A stretch of 64,000 nucleotides of DNA from Candidatus Sungiibacteriota bacterium (GTDB lineage Bacteria > Patescibacteria > Paceibacteria > Sungbacterales > SURF-37), in the NCBI GenBank assembly GCA_016186145.1, contig JACPMF010000010.1, positions 15,319-79,318 of the forward strand, read 5' to 3'. A program made the position numbers and the translations under genes. Positions within the stretch are counted from its first letter, which is position 1. Each line of letters starts with the position of its first letter. Below are positions 25,629 through 33,899 of this stretch, piece after piece. Under the pieces are notes generated by a model that made no database searches, was not told where the DNA came from, and saw only the letters and a program-made list of their open reading frames with translations.

Positions 25629-26578
25629 ATGGAAAAAGAAGCGCAAAAGCTTATTGTCATCATAGGACCAACCGCATCCGGCAAATCAGAACTTGCAGTA
25701 CGGCTTGCAAAAAAATTCAGCGGAGAAATTATATCGGCTGATTCGCGCCAAGTCTACCGCGAGCTTGATATTGGCACGGGAAAAGTTCCGGGAAAATGGC
25801 GACAAAAACCAAAGGTTTTTGTGTACAAAGCCATCCCTCATTACTGCATTGATTTTGTTTCTCCAAAAAGAGTTTTCACGGCGGCAGATTTCAAGAAGTG
25901 CGCGGAGGGCGCAATCCAGGACATAAATCGCCGCGGCAAAATTCCTGTTATGGCAGGCGGCACGGGATTTTACATTGATGCCGTTTTATATGAAAACCTC
26001 CTTCCGAATGTTCCGCCGAATAAAACGCTTCGCAATACCCTTTCCCAAAAGAGCGCCCGGAAGCTGTTTATGTTGCTGAAAAGACTTGACCCCGAACGGG
26101 CAAAAAATATTGACCGGAAAAATCCGCGGCGATTAATCCGCGCAATCGAAATTGCCAAGGCTCTGGGACGGGTTCCCAAATTCAAAAAAAATCAAATTAT
26201 ACGATACTCTGGATTGGAGTTTCGCGCCCTGATATCGAACTGAAGCAGCGAATACACAAACGGCTTATTATGCGGCTCCGGGAAGGCATGATACGAGAAG
26301 CGCGAACTCTCCGCAAGCGAGGACTTGCGTGGAAAAGATTTTATGAGCTCGGCCTTGAATACCGTTTTTTAGCCGAATACCTGCGCAAAAAATTGAGCCA
26401 CAAAGAGATGGTAACACGGCTTGAGCGCGCCATTAAAAACTATGCGCGGCGCCAAAAAACGTGGTTTCGAAAGAATACCAAAATAAATTGGGTATCGAGC
26501 TCCGGCGAAACAGAAAGATTGGTTAAACACTTTTTGAAGGAAGTAGTTATGCCGGTCAGAGGGAAAACCGATAAATGA
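25629..26578 (+). CDS. miaA: tRNA dimethylallyltransferase, interrupted by a -1 frameshift at an A8 run
   Basis: MiaA prenylates A37 of UNN-reading tRNAs. The first frame carries the P-loop GPTASGKSELA, ISADSRQVYRELDIGTGK and MAGGTGFYID, then ends at a TGA at 26243. The rest of the protein (TILWIGVSRPDIELKQRIHK, REGMIREARTLRKRG, YARRQKTWFRKN) continues in the -1 frame to TGA at 26578. The join lies in TTC-A8-TCAAAT (26182-26196): codons AAA-AAT can slip by -1 on A-AAA-AAT, giving KKSNYTILWIGV. Promoter: extended -10 TATGGTATACT at about 25577-25588. Its end overlaps the convergent glycosyltransferase by 23 bases. Confidence 0.85.
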
Positions 26579-28364
26579 GGAAAGCGGTCTCGCCATGGAA
26601 ATTCTTTATCTCGCGATATGGTTTTACGCCGGCATTTTTCAATTCGTTCTCAAAAATATCGCCGTCATCGGCGAGCGATCTTCTTCTCACTTCTCGAGCC
26701 AAAACGTTTTCGGTGTTTTGAACAAAGTAAACTTCACGAACGCCGATTCGTTCAAAATAATCTCTTCCGTTTTCTGCAAGCACCCGCCGGTATGTTTCGG
26801 CGTCCGCAATCGGCCAGCCGTGATACACCGCTCTTCGTAAAAAGGTCCAGAGTTGCGGCCCAAGCGCTTGGTTGCCGTTATAAACAAACATCCACGCTTC
26901 TGGCTCAAGGTTTTTGATGACATCCTCTTCAAAGGTCCGATCAAGGAGTTCGGCAATAACCGGGTAGTCGAAACTTACCATCACCTCCGGTCTCTTTCCG
27001 GCAAGCTCCGTTGATATAAAATCTTCCAGCTGATTATAGCCCCAGTTGTAGTTGTCTCGGCGCACTTCTGCGGCATAGGCCCACGGAGCACCGCCAACCG
27101 GAGAAAGCGCAATAGCGGAGTTATACGAATAGAAAATCTCAAAAATGACTATAAATGCAAAAATTAAATTTGTAGTAAAAAATCTCCTACAGCCAACTGT
27201 ATCAATAGACTGAACTATTGAACCAAATGGCTTCATAACGAATTTACCAGTATGTACAACAAAAAAACCAGCGGCAAGCGAAAGCCACGGGACGAGCATG
27301 GTAAGAAAACGCTCGGTAGGACCGATAACCACCATAAATACAGCAAGCCATAAGAAAAACGAGAGGAATATAATATGCGATTTGGCCCGCCTCAATATAA
27401 GAAAAAGTCCGCCGAATGAAAGCAAAAGGAAAAACGGCGAGTTTGTCCTAAAAAGTGTTGGCAAGTAGCTGCGAAAGCGATCGCCAAAAGAGCCGATTTC
27501 TTCCTTGCCGGGCATATCAGACCATGCGGCAACATTCTGGCCGAAAACATAAGAAAACTGAAAATCAAAATGCCCAAAGTTTTGGTAAAGACCGATGTTA
27601 TAGATAATAACCGGGCTTACAAAAACAAGAAGACAAAAAATAGAAAGTGGAAAATAGAAACTTTTCAGATAATCTCTTCGGAGGATAATAAAAATTGTTA
27701 AAAAAACCGGAGCCAATATAAAAGCTGTATACTTAGCAAGAAAGGAAATGCCGGTCAAAACGGCCGCTGCTAAAAACCACGCACCATTTTTAATTCTTAC
27801 TTTTCCTGTGCCATGCGCATCTGTACCAATAGACTGAACTATTGAACCGGGTAGAGAATGACTACGAAACGAACGAATGAAACAATAAGCGGCGGCAAGC
27901 ATCAACGCGATAACAATTGATTCCTGAAGCGCTACGCGGGAAATCCAAACATGTCCTACCGTAACGGCAAAAAATAGGGCGCTTATCACACCGATAGATT
28001 TTGAATATAATTCCCGGCCGATAAGGTAAAGGAGGACGACAGAAACTACACCAGCAAGCGCTGCCGGAGTCCTTCCGGCAAAAATATTTTCGCCAAAGCT
28101 CTTAAACGATAAATATTCAAAAAAGAAAACAAGTAACGGATGATCGTGGAAAGACAATTTCATCCACCACGGCGCGCTTATAACCCATTGAATTGGGGTC
28201 GGCTGTTCAATCCCAAAATTAAAATCAAGCATCTTCATTCCGCGCGCCATATAGCTTGCCTCGTCAGTAACTACGTCGTTGCGATCAAGTTGCCAGAAAT
28301 AAAAAATGGCTGATAAGGCAATTATTGCTCCGAGTATTAAAATATTTATTTTGGGTATTGACAA
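26556..28364 (-). CDS. Polytopic GT-C glycosyltransferase (ArnT/PMT-like)
   Basis: 602 residues with about ten or more transmembrane segments. The first extracytoplasmic loop carries VVTDEASYMARG, the Asp-Glu that acts as catalytic base in lipid-linked-sugar transferases. HDHPLLVFF and AGRTPAALAGVVSVVLLYLIGREL match the PMT/ArnT-like family. The product probably moves a sugar from a polyprenyl carrier to a surface acceptor outside the membrane; donor and acceptor are unknown. Two copies of a 22-bp palindromic repeat encode GSIVQSI in two different loops (27203-27224 and 27827-27848). Confidence 0.85.
   Translation of the reverse strand: MSIPKINILILGAIIALSAIFYFWQLDRNDVVTDEASYMARGMKMLDFNFGIEQPTPIQWVISAPWWMKLSFHDHPLLVFFFEYLSFKSFGENIFAGRTPAALAGVVSVVLLYLIGRELYSKSIGVISALFFAVTVGHVWISRVALQESIVIALMLAAAYCFIRSFRSHSLPGSIVQSIGTDAHGTGKVRIKNGAWFLAAAVLTGISFLAKYTAFILAPVFLTIFIILRRDYLKSFYFPLSIFCLLVFVSPVIIYNIGLYQNFGHFDFQFSYVFGQNVAAWSDMPGKEEIGSFGDRFRSYLPTLFRTNSPFFLLLSFGGLFLILRRAKSHIIFLSFFLWLAVFMVVIGPTERFLTMLVPWLSLAAGFFVVHTGKFVMKPFGSIVQSIDTVGCRRFFTTNLIFAFIVIFEIFYSYNSAIALSPVGGAPWAYAAEVRRDNYNWGYNQLEDFISTELAGKRPEVMVSFDYPVIAELLDRTFEEDVIKNLEPEAWMFVYNGNQALGPQLWTFLRRAVYHGWPIADAETYRRVLAENGRDYFERIGVREVYFVQNTENVLAREVRRRSLADDGDIFENELKNAGVKPYREIKNFHGETAFLIYRFSL
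27203..27224. repeat. 22-bp palindromic repeat in the glycosyltransferase, copy A
   Basis: CAATAG-ACTGAA-CTATTG followed by AACC. The 22 bases are identical to 27827-27848 and both copies are read in the same frame. Confidence 0.8.
27827..27848. repeat. 22-bp palindromic repeat in the glycosyltransferase, copy B
   Basis: Identical 22 bases to copy A. Flanking bases (TGTA before) are also shared, then similarity stops. Confidence 0.8.
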
Positions 28365-28386
28365 AAAATTATAAACTTGTTATATT
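28358..28386 (+). promoter_or_regulatory. Strong sigma-70-type promoter for the 28425 gene
   Basis: TTGACA (28358-28363), 17 bases, TATATT (28381-28386). It overlaps the first codons of the divergent glycosyltransferase. Confidence 0.8.
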
Positions 28387-28424
28387 AGCAGTATATTTTT
28401 AAACTGGAGCAGGGGGAGGAAAGA

Positions 28425-28730
28425 ATGCCTTTTCTAAGAATCATCTGTCTAAACAGGCTTGAAAACCTTGACATGTTAATTCTTTCAACTCTCGTTGGCT
28501 CAATTTTTGGCCAAGACAAAGAGATAGGCTACTTTGAAGGTGGTAAAACTATAGAGATCGTTGGAGATGTGAGTTCACTGAGGGCTGTTCAAGAAGGGGT
28601 TTATGGTCACTGGCCCGTCAACGCACGGTTTCAAGAATTGGCCCTTGGATTCTACCCCGGCGGTCTGAAATCATGGCATAAAGATTTTCCGCGCCTTATG
28701 GCCAAAGTAACCGATGTTCAAATGCTGTGA
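28425..28730 (+). CDS. Hypothetical protein (101 residues)
   Basis: ATG at 28425 follows GGGGGAGGAAAG, an excellent ribosome site, and a consensus promoter, so this is very likely a real and well-expressed gene. The product is a small soluble alpha/beta protein (MPFLRIICLNRLENLD, KTIEIVGDVSSLRAVQEGV) with a Trp/His-containing C-terminal half. No family is recognised. A terminator follows directly. Confidence 0.75.
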   Translation: MPFLRIICLNRLENLDMLILSTLVGSIFGQDKEIGYFEGGKTIEIVGDVSSLRAVQEGVYGHWPVNARFQELALGFYPGGLKSWHKDFPRLMAKVTDVQML

Positions 28731-28743
28731 AGCAAGACTTTTT

Positions 28744-28775
28744 CCACCACGCCGCATGGCCTGGTGGTTTATTTT
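28744..28775 (+). terminator. Terminator after the 28425 gene
   Basis: CCACCA pairs with TGGTGG, followed by TTTATTTT. Confidence 0.75.
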
Positions 28776-29022
28776 AATATGCTCTGCTTCTATGCTTTAT
28801 CCTATAAATTTTCACTTCTTTGATCCCGTCGTCTATCTCATATAAAACCCGCCAATCACCGATGCGAATCCTCCAAGCATTTTTAGAACCAATAAGTTTT
28901 AGGGCGCTATCACGAGGGTTAACTCTCAATTTCAAAAGCCGCTCAATGATACGATTATGCATTGAACGCTCCAACAAACCCAGATCGCGCTCGGCCCTTG
29001 ATTCAAGTAAAACTCTATACAC
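28774..29022 (-). CDS. RelE-family toxin
   Basis: 82 residues with the compact RelE pattern: YRVLLESRAERDLGLLERS, IERLLKLRVNPRDSALKLIG, AWRIRIGDWRVLYEIDD, VKIYRIKHRSRAY. The conserved R-I-R-x-G-x-x-R-x-x-Y and the C-terminal R-x-x-x-Y fit ribosome-dependent mRNA interferases. The start (ATG 29022) overlaps the end of the antitoxin by 8 bases, which supports translational coupling. Confidence 0.9.
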   Translation of the reverse strand: MYRVLLESRAERDLGLLERSMHNRIIERLLKLRVNPRDSALKLIGSKNAWRIRIGDWRVLYEIDDGIKEVKIYRIKHRSRAY

Positions 29023-29209
29023 GTTTGCCGAGATAATTTTTTAGTTCTCTAAATGAAGTTTTAGATTTTTTAATTCTGCGAAGCTCGGCTAAATCTTCCT
29101 TATCATCAATACTTTCAAGCAGTTTTTCATATTTTTTTATATCTAAAATAACCGCCTGCGGCTTTCCATTGCGGATGATAATTTGCGGTCTTGTCTCTAC
29201 AATTGACAT
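29015..29209 (-). CDS. Phd/YefM-type antitoxin
   Basis: 64 residues. The N-terminal VETRPQIIIRNGKPQAVILD and KKYEKLLES follow the Phd/YefM dimerisation pattern, where a short strand-turn with N-G-x-P-x-A precedes helices. The C-terminal RRIKKSKTSFRELKNYLGKR would wrap the toxin. First gene of the pair with the RelE-like toxin at 28774; it probably represses its own promoter. Confidence 0.88.
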   Translation of the reverse strand: MSIVETRPQIIIRNGKPQAVILDIKKYEKLLESIDDKEDLAELRRIKKSKTSFRELKNYLGKRV

Positions 29210-29243
29210 ATTTCAATAATACAGTTTATAAGAAGTCAGTCAA

Positions 29244-30353
29244 CTAAACACCTTCTTCTCTCAATTTTTCAATAATCTCCCGCGCTTTTTTAGAAAGTTT
29301 TTTAGGCGTCTCAACTTTTATCTCAACCAAAAGATCGCCTCGGCCGTAACCGGAAGTATGCGGGACGCCCTTGCCGCGGATTTTTAAAATATCGCCGGAC
29401 TCGGTGCCTTCCGGGATTTTTAGAGAAATGCTGCCGTCAGGAGTTGCCGCGTCAACTTTAGAGCCAAGCGCGGCATCGGTAAATTTAATCGGCAAAGACA
29501 TAATAATATCATCAGCCTGACGCTTGTATATTTTTGACGGTATAACATGAGTCTTTACGTATAAATCGCCGGGTGTGCCTCGGACAACCGACGCTTCGCC
29601 TTTGCCGGAAACTTTTAAAATTTCATTGTTATTTATTCCCGCAGGCACAAAAATTTCAATCCGCTCAGCGCGCTCCACCGCCCCCCTGCCCTTGCAAGAA
29701 CGGCACGGCGTTTCGGGAACCTCGCCTTTCCCCGCGCACTCCGCGCAAACGCTCACTTGGGAAAATACGCCAAGAATCGTTCTCTGTGTCCGTTCTATCT
29801 TGCCGGATCCGTGACAAACCGCGCACGTTATCATTTTAGTTTTATCTTCCGCCCCGCTTCCGCCGCATTGCTCACACTGAGAAAGCTTATTCAGCGATAC
29901 TTCGTGTTTACCGCCAAAAATCATCTCCTCAAACTGTATTTCAAGGTCTATCTGAATATCTTTTCCGCGTTTTGTTCTTGGTTCACGCCTTCCTCCTCCG
30001 AAGCCAGCGCCGCCGAGCATCTCGTCAAAAACGTCAGAAAGGTCGAATTCGGCAAAATCTTTAAAATCTCCGCCAAAATTGAACCCGCCAAAACCCCCTG
30101 CTTTGCCAAAATCAAATCCGCCTTGCCCAAAAGGCGACCCGCCCTCAAACACTCTCCCAAATTGGTCGTATTGCGAGCGCTTTTTATCATCTCCCAGTAC
30201 CTGGTAAGCCTCATTTACTTCTTTGAACCGCTCCTCATTGCCGCCTTGTTTATCAGGATGATAAATATGCGCCATTTTTCGATAGGCCTTTTTTATGTCC
30301 TCTTTTGAGGCATTTCTAGGAACCCCGAGTGTTTTATAGTAGTCCTTATTCAT
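29244..30353 (-). CDS. dnaJ: Chaperone DnaJ
   Basis: DnaK co-chaperone, 369 residues. The J domain begins at MNKDYYKTLGVPRNASKEDI with the essential HPD in IYHPDKQGG. A Gly/Phe-rich stretch (about 70-115) and four zinc repeats (CEQCGGSG, CAVCHGSG, CAECAGKG, CRSCKGRG) follow, then the two substrate-binding barrels. It is the last gene of the heat-shock set on the minus strand, behind a membrane protein and dnaK. Confidence 0.97.
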   Translation of the reverse strand: MNKDYYKTLGVPRNASKEDIKKAYRKMAHIYHPDKQGGNEERFKEVNEAYQVLGDDKKRSQYDQFGRVFEGGSPFGQGGFDFGKAGGFGGFNFGGDFKDFAEFDLSDVFDEMLGGAGFGGGRREPRTKRGKDIQIDLEIQFEEMIFGGKHEVSLNKLSQCEQCGGSGAEDKTKMITCAVCHGSGKIERTQRTILGVFSQVSVCAECAGKGEVPETPCRSCKGRGAVERAERIEIFVPAGINNNEILKVSGKGEASVVRGTPGDLYVKTHVIPSKIYKRQADDIIMSLPIKFTDAALGSKVDAATPDGSISLKIPEGTESGDILKIRGKGVPHTSGYGRGDLLVEIKVETPKKLSKKAREIIEKLREEGV

Positions 30354-30354
30354 A

Positions 30355-30450
30355 ATTCATAATGCGAAAGTTGCAAATTTTATGCGAATATCCCAAATGG
30401 GTATCCTATATCTTCAATTCGCGGCATTCGCATATCCATTCGTAGTATTT
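30355..30450. repeat. ATTCG/GCGAAT-word repeat between dnaJ and the 30459 gene
   Basis: TGCGAAAGTTGCAAATTTTATGCGAAT, partly complementary to ATTCGCGGCATTCGCATATCCATTCG on its right side (shown here in pieces: TGCGAATATCC, ATTCGCGGCATTCGCATATC). No gene is seen. It resembles the in-frame insert in mnmA. Confidence 0.55.
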
Positions 30451-30458
30451 GCATTATA

Positions 30459-31385
30459 TTATAACGTTAATCTCTCCACTTCCACACTTACAGTTTCCCT
30501 CTTTATTACCCCGAGCGCAAGAAGCATTTTGATGGATCCCCAAACGACTCCGAGTGAAATTAAATAAAGCGGAAAGGTAAGCGCCTTAATCGCAAGGAAA
30601 AATCCGAAGGCGGATAAATACGGAACATAACGCTTATACTCTCCGAGAAAATCTTCAATTTTTTGGTTCGCAAGCCGATAAATGAGATTTCCGGCGCGTT
30701 CCTTGCCGGAAACATTAATGCCAAGACCTTGTTCCAGGACTTTCCGCTGCTCTTCCACCAGTTTTTCTATTTGCGATCGAGAAGTTTGAGAGATACCGGT
30801 GCTTTTTAACTGATCTTCTGCGTTTTTGCGAAGCAACTCATCAACAGAAGCCGATGCCTGAAAACCGGGAATGATATTTTGCAAAGCGTCCTCGAGATAC
30901 GGCAAAGTGAGTTCAAAGGCGGTTTCGGGTATAAATGTCTGTTCATCAGAAACAATAATCCTGGAAAAATAAAAAATGGACACCATCACGGCAACAGCGG
31001 TGAAAAAAAACGGAAGGCCTTGCCGTAAAACCTTATTGACGCCGAATGTATTCTCGCTCTTAGCCGCTTTCCGAATACTGCGATACGCCAATAAACCGAA
31101 CAAAAGCGTTAACACGAGGCCCGAAATAACCGGCATGCTTGCTCTGACAAAAAAGAAGGAGCCCGTGAATGCCGCGAAAACAGCGGCAACTCCCAACCAC
31201 AACGTCTCCCCGAGCATGGCAACAAGCGCAAGAGCCGTCGCGAAAAGAAAAAGTGAGGCAATCGGCAAAGAAAAAAGAACACCGTCGCTGAAAACTCCTA
31301 AAAAAACAAGCTGCTTCCACAAGTAGGCATTAAAAATGCCGGAAGTTACGACAAGAATCGCGATGATTAACTCTTTAACACTCAT
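30459..31385 (-). CDS. Polytopic membrane protein of unknown function
   Basis: 308 residues from ATG at 31385; a TTG at 31394 would add three. About five transmembrane segments fill the first 150 residues (ELIIAILVVTSGIFNAYLW, LFLFATALALVAMLGET and others). A soluble charged region follows (about 165-255, with IEKLVEEQRKVLEQGLGINV), and two more segments lie near the end. No family is recognised. It lies between dnaK and dnaJ on the same strand, so it may be transcribed with the chaperones. Confidence 0.7.
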   Translation of the reverse strand: MSVKELIIAILVVTSGIFNAYLWKQLVFLGVFSDGVLFSLPIASLFLFATALALVAMLGETLWLGVAAVFAAFTGSFFFVRASMPVISGLVLTLLFGLLAYRSIRKAAKSENTFGVNKVLRQGLPFFFTAVAVMVSIFYFSRIIVSDEQTFIPETAFELTLPYLEDALQNIIPGFQASASVDELLRKNAEDQLKSTGISQTSRSQIEKLVEEQRKVLEQGLGINVSGKERAGNLIYRLANQKIEDFLGEYKRYVPYLSAFGFFLAIKALTFPLYLISLGVVWGSIKMLLALGVIKRETVSVEVERLTL

Positions 31386-31387
31386 GA

Positions 31388-31417
31388 TTGACAACCAAGA
31401 TATCTTTCGAGTAACCT
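31388..31417 (+). promoter_or_regulatory. Possible promoter for the plus-strand RNA candidate
   Basis: TTGACA (31388-31393), 18 bases, TAACCT (31412-31417, weak). The predicted start near 31424 coincides with the 5' end of the folded segment. Confidence 0.4.
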
Positions 31418-31423
31418 TTTTAA

Positions 31424-31564
31424 GGAAGCTATGCGGCGGCGCGGCCCGGATGCAGGGCGCTCGCCGGAGGCGAGAGGTGCAGGTAAAACCCTGTCACGCC
31501 GCACGGCTTCTGCCGCCGGAGTGGATTAGATACCCACTGCAATTCCGGCGGCTCTTTTATTTTT
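31424..31564 (+). ncRNA. Candidate structured non-coding RNA (unknown class)
   Basis: Hairpin 1 is a stack of four stems: GAAGC (31425-31429)/GCTTC (31506-31510); TGCGGCG (31432-31438)/CGCCGCA (31497-31503); CAGGG (31453-31457)/CCCTG (31489-31493); CTCGCC (31460-31465)/GGCGAG (31469-31474). Hairpin 2 pairs GCCGCCGGA (31512-31520) with TCCGGCGGC (31544-31552) and is followed by TCTTTTATTTTT, an intrinsic terminator facing the plus strand. Both neighbouring genes are on the minus strand, so the terminator does not serve them. It does not match 6S, SRP, tmRNA or RNase P patterns known to me. Confidence 0.5.
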
Positions 31565-33461
31565 CGTCGCCTTTTCTATCTTCGTACTCCGCATCCTTTA
31601 CCTTTCCGCCGCCCGGTTCAGCGTCACCACCTTCTTGCTTCTTATACAAAAGCTCACCGATTTGCTGAGCCGCAGCAGAAAGTTCCTGCGTTGCCCTTTT
31701 TATCGCCTCAGCGTCTTCTCCCTCCTTGGCCTTTTTTAAGGCTTCGATTTTTTCTTCTATATTCTTTTTCGTATCTGCCGGAATTTTTTCTCCAGCCTCG
31801 CGAACGCCCTTTTCAACAGTATAAACGAGAGCTTCGGCAATATTTTTTGCCTCGATAGCCTCGCGTTTTTTCCGATCGTCCTCCGCATGAATTTCCGCAT
31901 CTTTCTTCATCCGCTCAATCTCCTCTTTAGAAAGAGACGCGGACGCCTCAATGCGAACCGATTGCTCTTTTCCCGTCGCCTTATCCTTCGCCTTCACGGA
32001 TAAAACGCCGTTTGCATCAATGTCGAAAGTAACTTCAACCTGCGGAACGCCCCGGGGAGACGGAGGAATACCGTCAAGAATAAAACGCGCCAGGGTTTTA
32101 TTGTCTCGAGCCATCTCCCGCTCACCCTGTAATACGTGAATTTCCACTTGGGGCTGATTATCGGCGGCAGTTGAAAAAACCTGCGATTTTGCGGTTGGAA
32201 CCGTGGTGTTTTTCTCTATAATTCTTGTCATGACGCTTCCGAGAGTTTCAATACCAAGCGACAACGGCGTTACATCCAGAAGCAAAACGTCTTTAACGTC
32301 TCCCTGCAATATCCCTGCCTGAACCGCGGCGCCAAGCGCCACGACTTCATCGGGGTTAATAGAGCGATTCGGCTCCTTGTTGAAAAGTTTTTTAACGGCC
32401 TCCTGAATCGCGGGCATTCTGGTTTGGCCGCCGACAAGAATCACCTCGTCAATGTCATTCAACCCAAAACCGGAATCTTTTACCACTTGCCGGGTAATTT
32501 CGGCTGACTTATCAATCATGTCGCGGACCAAATCTTCAAGTTTGGCGCGGCCGAATCGCATAACCATATGCCGCGGCCCGGACGCATCGGACGTAATAAA
32601 GGGTATGTTTATTTCCGTTTCGACTGTCGAAGAAAGTTCATGCTTTGCCTTTTCAGCGGCCTCTTTCAAGCGCTGCAAAGCCAAAACATCTTTTGCCAAA
32701 TCAATCCCCTGCTCTTTTTTAAATTCGTCGACAAGATACTTGATAATGCGCTGATCAAAATCATCTCCCCCAAGATGCGTATCGCCGCCAACCGCCTTCA
32801 CCTCAATAGTATCTTGCGTGACCTCAAGGACCGAAAGATCGAACGTACCGCCGCCAAAATCATATACGACGATTTGCTCATCTTTCTTTTTATTAAAACC
32901 GTACGCCAAAGCTGCCGCGGTCGGCTCATTCAGGATACGGCGCACTTTAAGACCGGCGATCTCGCCTGCCGCCTGCGTGGCCTTCCGCTGGGAATCGTCG
33001 AAGTACGCGGGAACGGTAATTACCGCCTCCGTAATTTTTCCACCAAGCTGATCTTCAGCATCTTGTTTCAGCTTCTGCAAAACCATTGCTGAAATTTCTT
33101 CCGGCCTCCACCACTTACCTTGCCCCGAGCCTGTCGAGGGGTCGCCCATTTTCACCTCAACGCCGCCATTTGCCGCCTCACGCATCTCATAGGGAAGCCA
33201 TCCCTTGTCGCGCTTCACTTCAGCGTCAGTAAACTTGCGGCCAATAAGCCGCTTTACGGAAAACAGAGTATCTTTCGGATTCGTCACTGCCTGACGCTTC
33301 GCGAGCAACCCGGCGAGACGATCGCCGGATTTTGCCGCAGCGACAATGGAAGGCGTGGTCCGGTTACCCTCTTTGTTTTCAAGTATCCTCGGCTCGCCCG
33401 CCTCAACCACGGCCATTGCTGAATTGGTTGTTCCAAGATCTATTCCTAAAATTTTCTGCAT
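31557..33461 (-). CDS. dnaK: Chaperone DnaK (Hsp70)
   Basis: 634 residues, full length. The ATPase domain opens with GIDLGTTNSAMAV and includes VYDFGGGTFDLSVLEV and VILVGGQTRMPAI. The substrate domain follows from DVTPLSLGIETLG, and the tail is Gly/Glu-rich. A short insert DPSTGSGQG after VEVKMG (near residue 110) is encoded by a dispersed palindromic element (33121-33141) and replaces a loop that is variable in DnaK. It lies in the hrcA-grpE-(opposite-strand genes)-dnaK-dnaJ region and may come under CIRCE control only if transcription reads through the intervening opposite-strand cluster. Confidence 0.97.
   Translation of the reverse strand: MQKILGIDLGTTNSAMAVVEAGEPRILENKEGNRTTPSIVAAAKSGDRLAGLLAKRQAVTNPKDTLFSVKRLIGRKFTDAEVKRDKGWLPYEMREAANGGVEVKMGDPSTGSGQGKWWRPEEISAMVLQKLKQDAEDQLGGKITEAVITVPAYFDDSQRKATQAAGEIAGLKVRRILNEPTAAALAYGFNKKKDEQIVVYDFGGGTFDLSVLEVTQDTIEVKAVGGDTHLGGDDFDQRIIKYLVDEFKKEQGIDLAKDVLALQRLKEAAEKAKHELSSTVETEINIPFITSDASGPRHMVMRFGRAKLEDLVRDMIDKSAEITRQVVKDSGFGLNDIDEVILVGGQTRMPAIQEAVKKLFNKEPNRSINPDEVVALGAAVQAGILQGDVKDVLLLDVTPLSLGIETLGSVMTRIIEKNTTVPTAKSQVFSTAADNQPQVEIHVLQGEREMARDNKTLARFILDGIPPSPRGVPQVEVTFDIDANGVLSVKAKDKATGKEQSVRIEASASLSKEEIERMKKDAEIHAEDDRKKREAIEAKNIAEALVYTVEKGVREAGEKIPADTKKNIEEKIEALKKAKEGEDAEAIKRATQELSAAAQQIGELLYKKQEGGDAEPGGGKVKDAEYEDRKGDEK
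33121..33141. repeat. Dispersed palindromic element inserted in frame in dnaK
   Basis: TGCCCCGAG followed by CCTGTCGAGGGG forms a short palindrome. The same family is seen in the mnmA tail (14446) and at 62153. It encodes DPSTGSGQG. Confidence 0.75.
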
Positions 33462-33470
33462 ATCTTTTAT

Positions 33471-33498
33471 TTGACTTATTTTTACTACTATGTTATTT
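33471..33498 (+). promoter_or_regulatory. Promoter for the three-gene membrane-peptide cluster
   Basis: TTGACT (33471-33476), 16 bases, TTATTT (33493-33498). Confidence 0.6.
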
Positions 33499-33537
33499 TA
33501 AACTCACTATCTAAGATTTGGCCCCTGGAGGTGCCGC

Positions 33538-33765
33538 ATGATGTTCTTTTATAAAATCTACATTGGAATGTTGGCATTTTGCGATGTCGCAAGTTTTTTC
33601 TTAATGATAATTGGTTTTCAGGATAAGGCTTGGCTAACGGTGCTTTCTGGGGCAATCGGTATAACTCTTTGGACGCCCCTCATTGCCGAAGCGATCTATG
33701 ACATGTTCATATCTATTTCCAAATCTCAAACCGCAAATTCGTTGCAAAAGGAAGACACCTTTTAA
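33538..33765 (+). CDS. Small two-helix membrane protein
   Basis: 75 residues starting at either of two ATGs (33538 or 33541) after CTGGAGG. Two transmembrane helices (IGMLAFCDVASFFLMIIGF and VLSGAIGITLWTPLIAEAIY) and a short polar tail. No family is recognised. Its stop overlaps the next start (TAATG), so the cluster is translationally coupled. It lies on the opposite strand inside the heat-shock gene set. Confidence 0.7.
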   Translation: MMFFYKIYIGMLAFCDVASFFLMIIGFQDKAWLTVLSGAIGITLWTPLIAEAIYDMFISISKSQTANSLQKEDTF

Positions 33766-33899
33766 TGGAAATGCTTGCATTTCTTGCGCTTCTTGGCGGA
33801 TTTGCATGGTGGACATGGAAGAGAATTCCCGGAGAGATTCGCAAGGTGCTTGCGAAGCCCGTCAAAAAGCTCAGAAAAAAGATCACGCCATGGAATTAA
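33765..33899 (+). CDS. Single-helix membrane peptide (44 residues)
   Basis: ATG at 33765 overlaps the stop of the preceding gene. One hydrophobic helix (MLAFLALLGGFAWWTW) is followed by a strongly basic tail (KRIPGEIRKVLAKPVKKLRK). This layout is seen in membrane-active peptides and small membrane regulators. The stop overlaps the start of the next ORF by 10 bases. It is shorter than usual gene-finding limits but supported by its position. Confidence 0.55.
   Translation: MEMLAFLALLGGFAWWTWKRIPGEIRKVLAKPVKKLRKKITPWN

Noticed and set aside
31521..31538. GGATTAGATACCC, identical to a 16S rRNA segment, as an rRNA fragment
   Set aside because: Only 13 bases match, the flanks differ from 16S rRNA, and it forms the loop of a hairpin.
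33683..33889. Longer reading of the 33890 gene
   Set aside because: It would overlap both preceding coupled genes entirely; ATG at 33890 fits the cluster.
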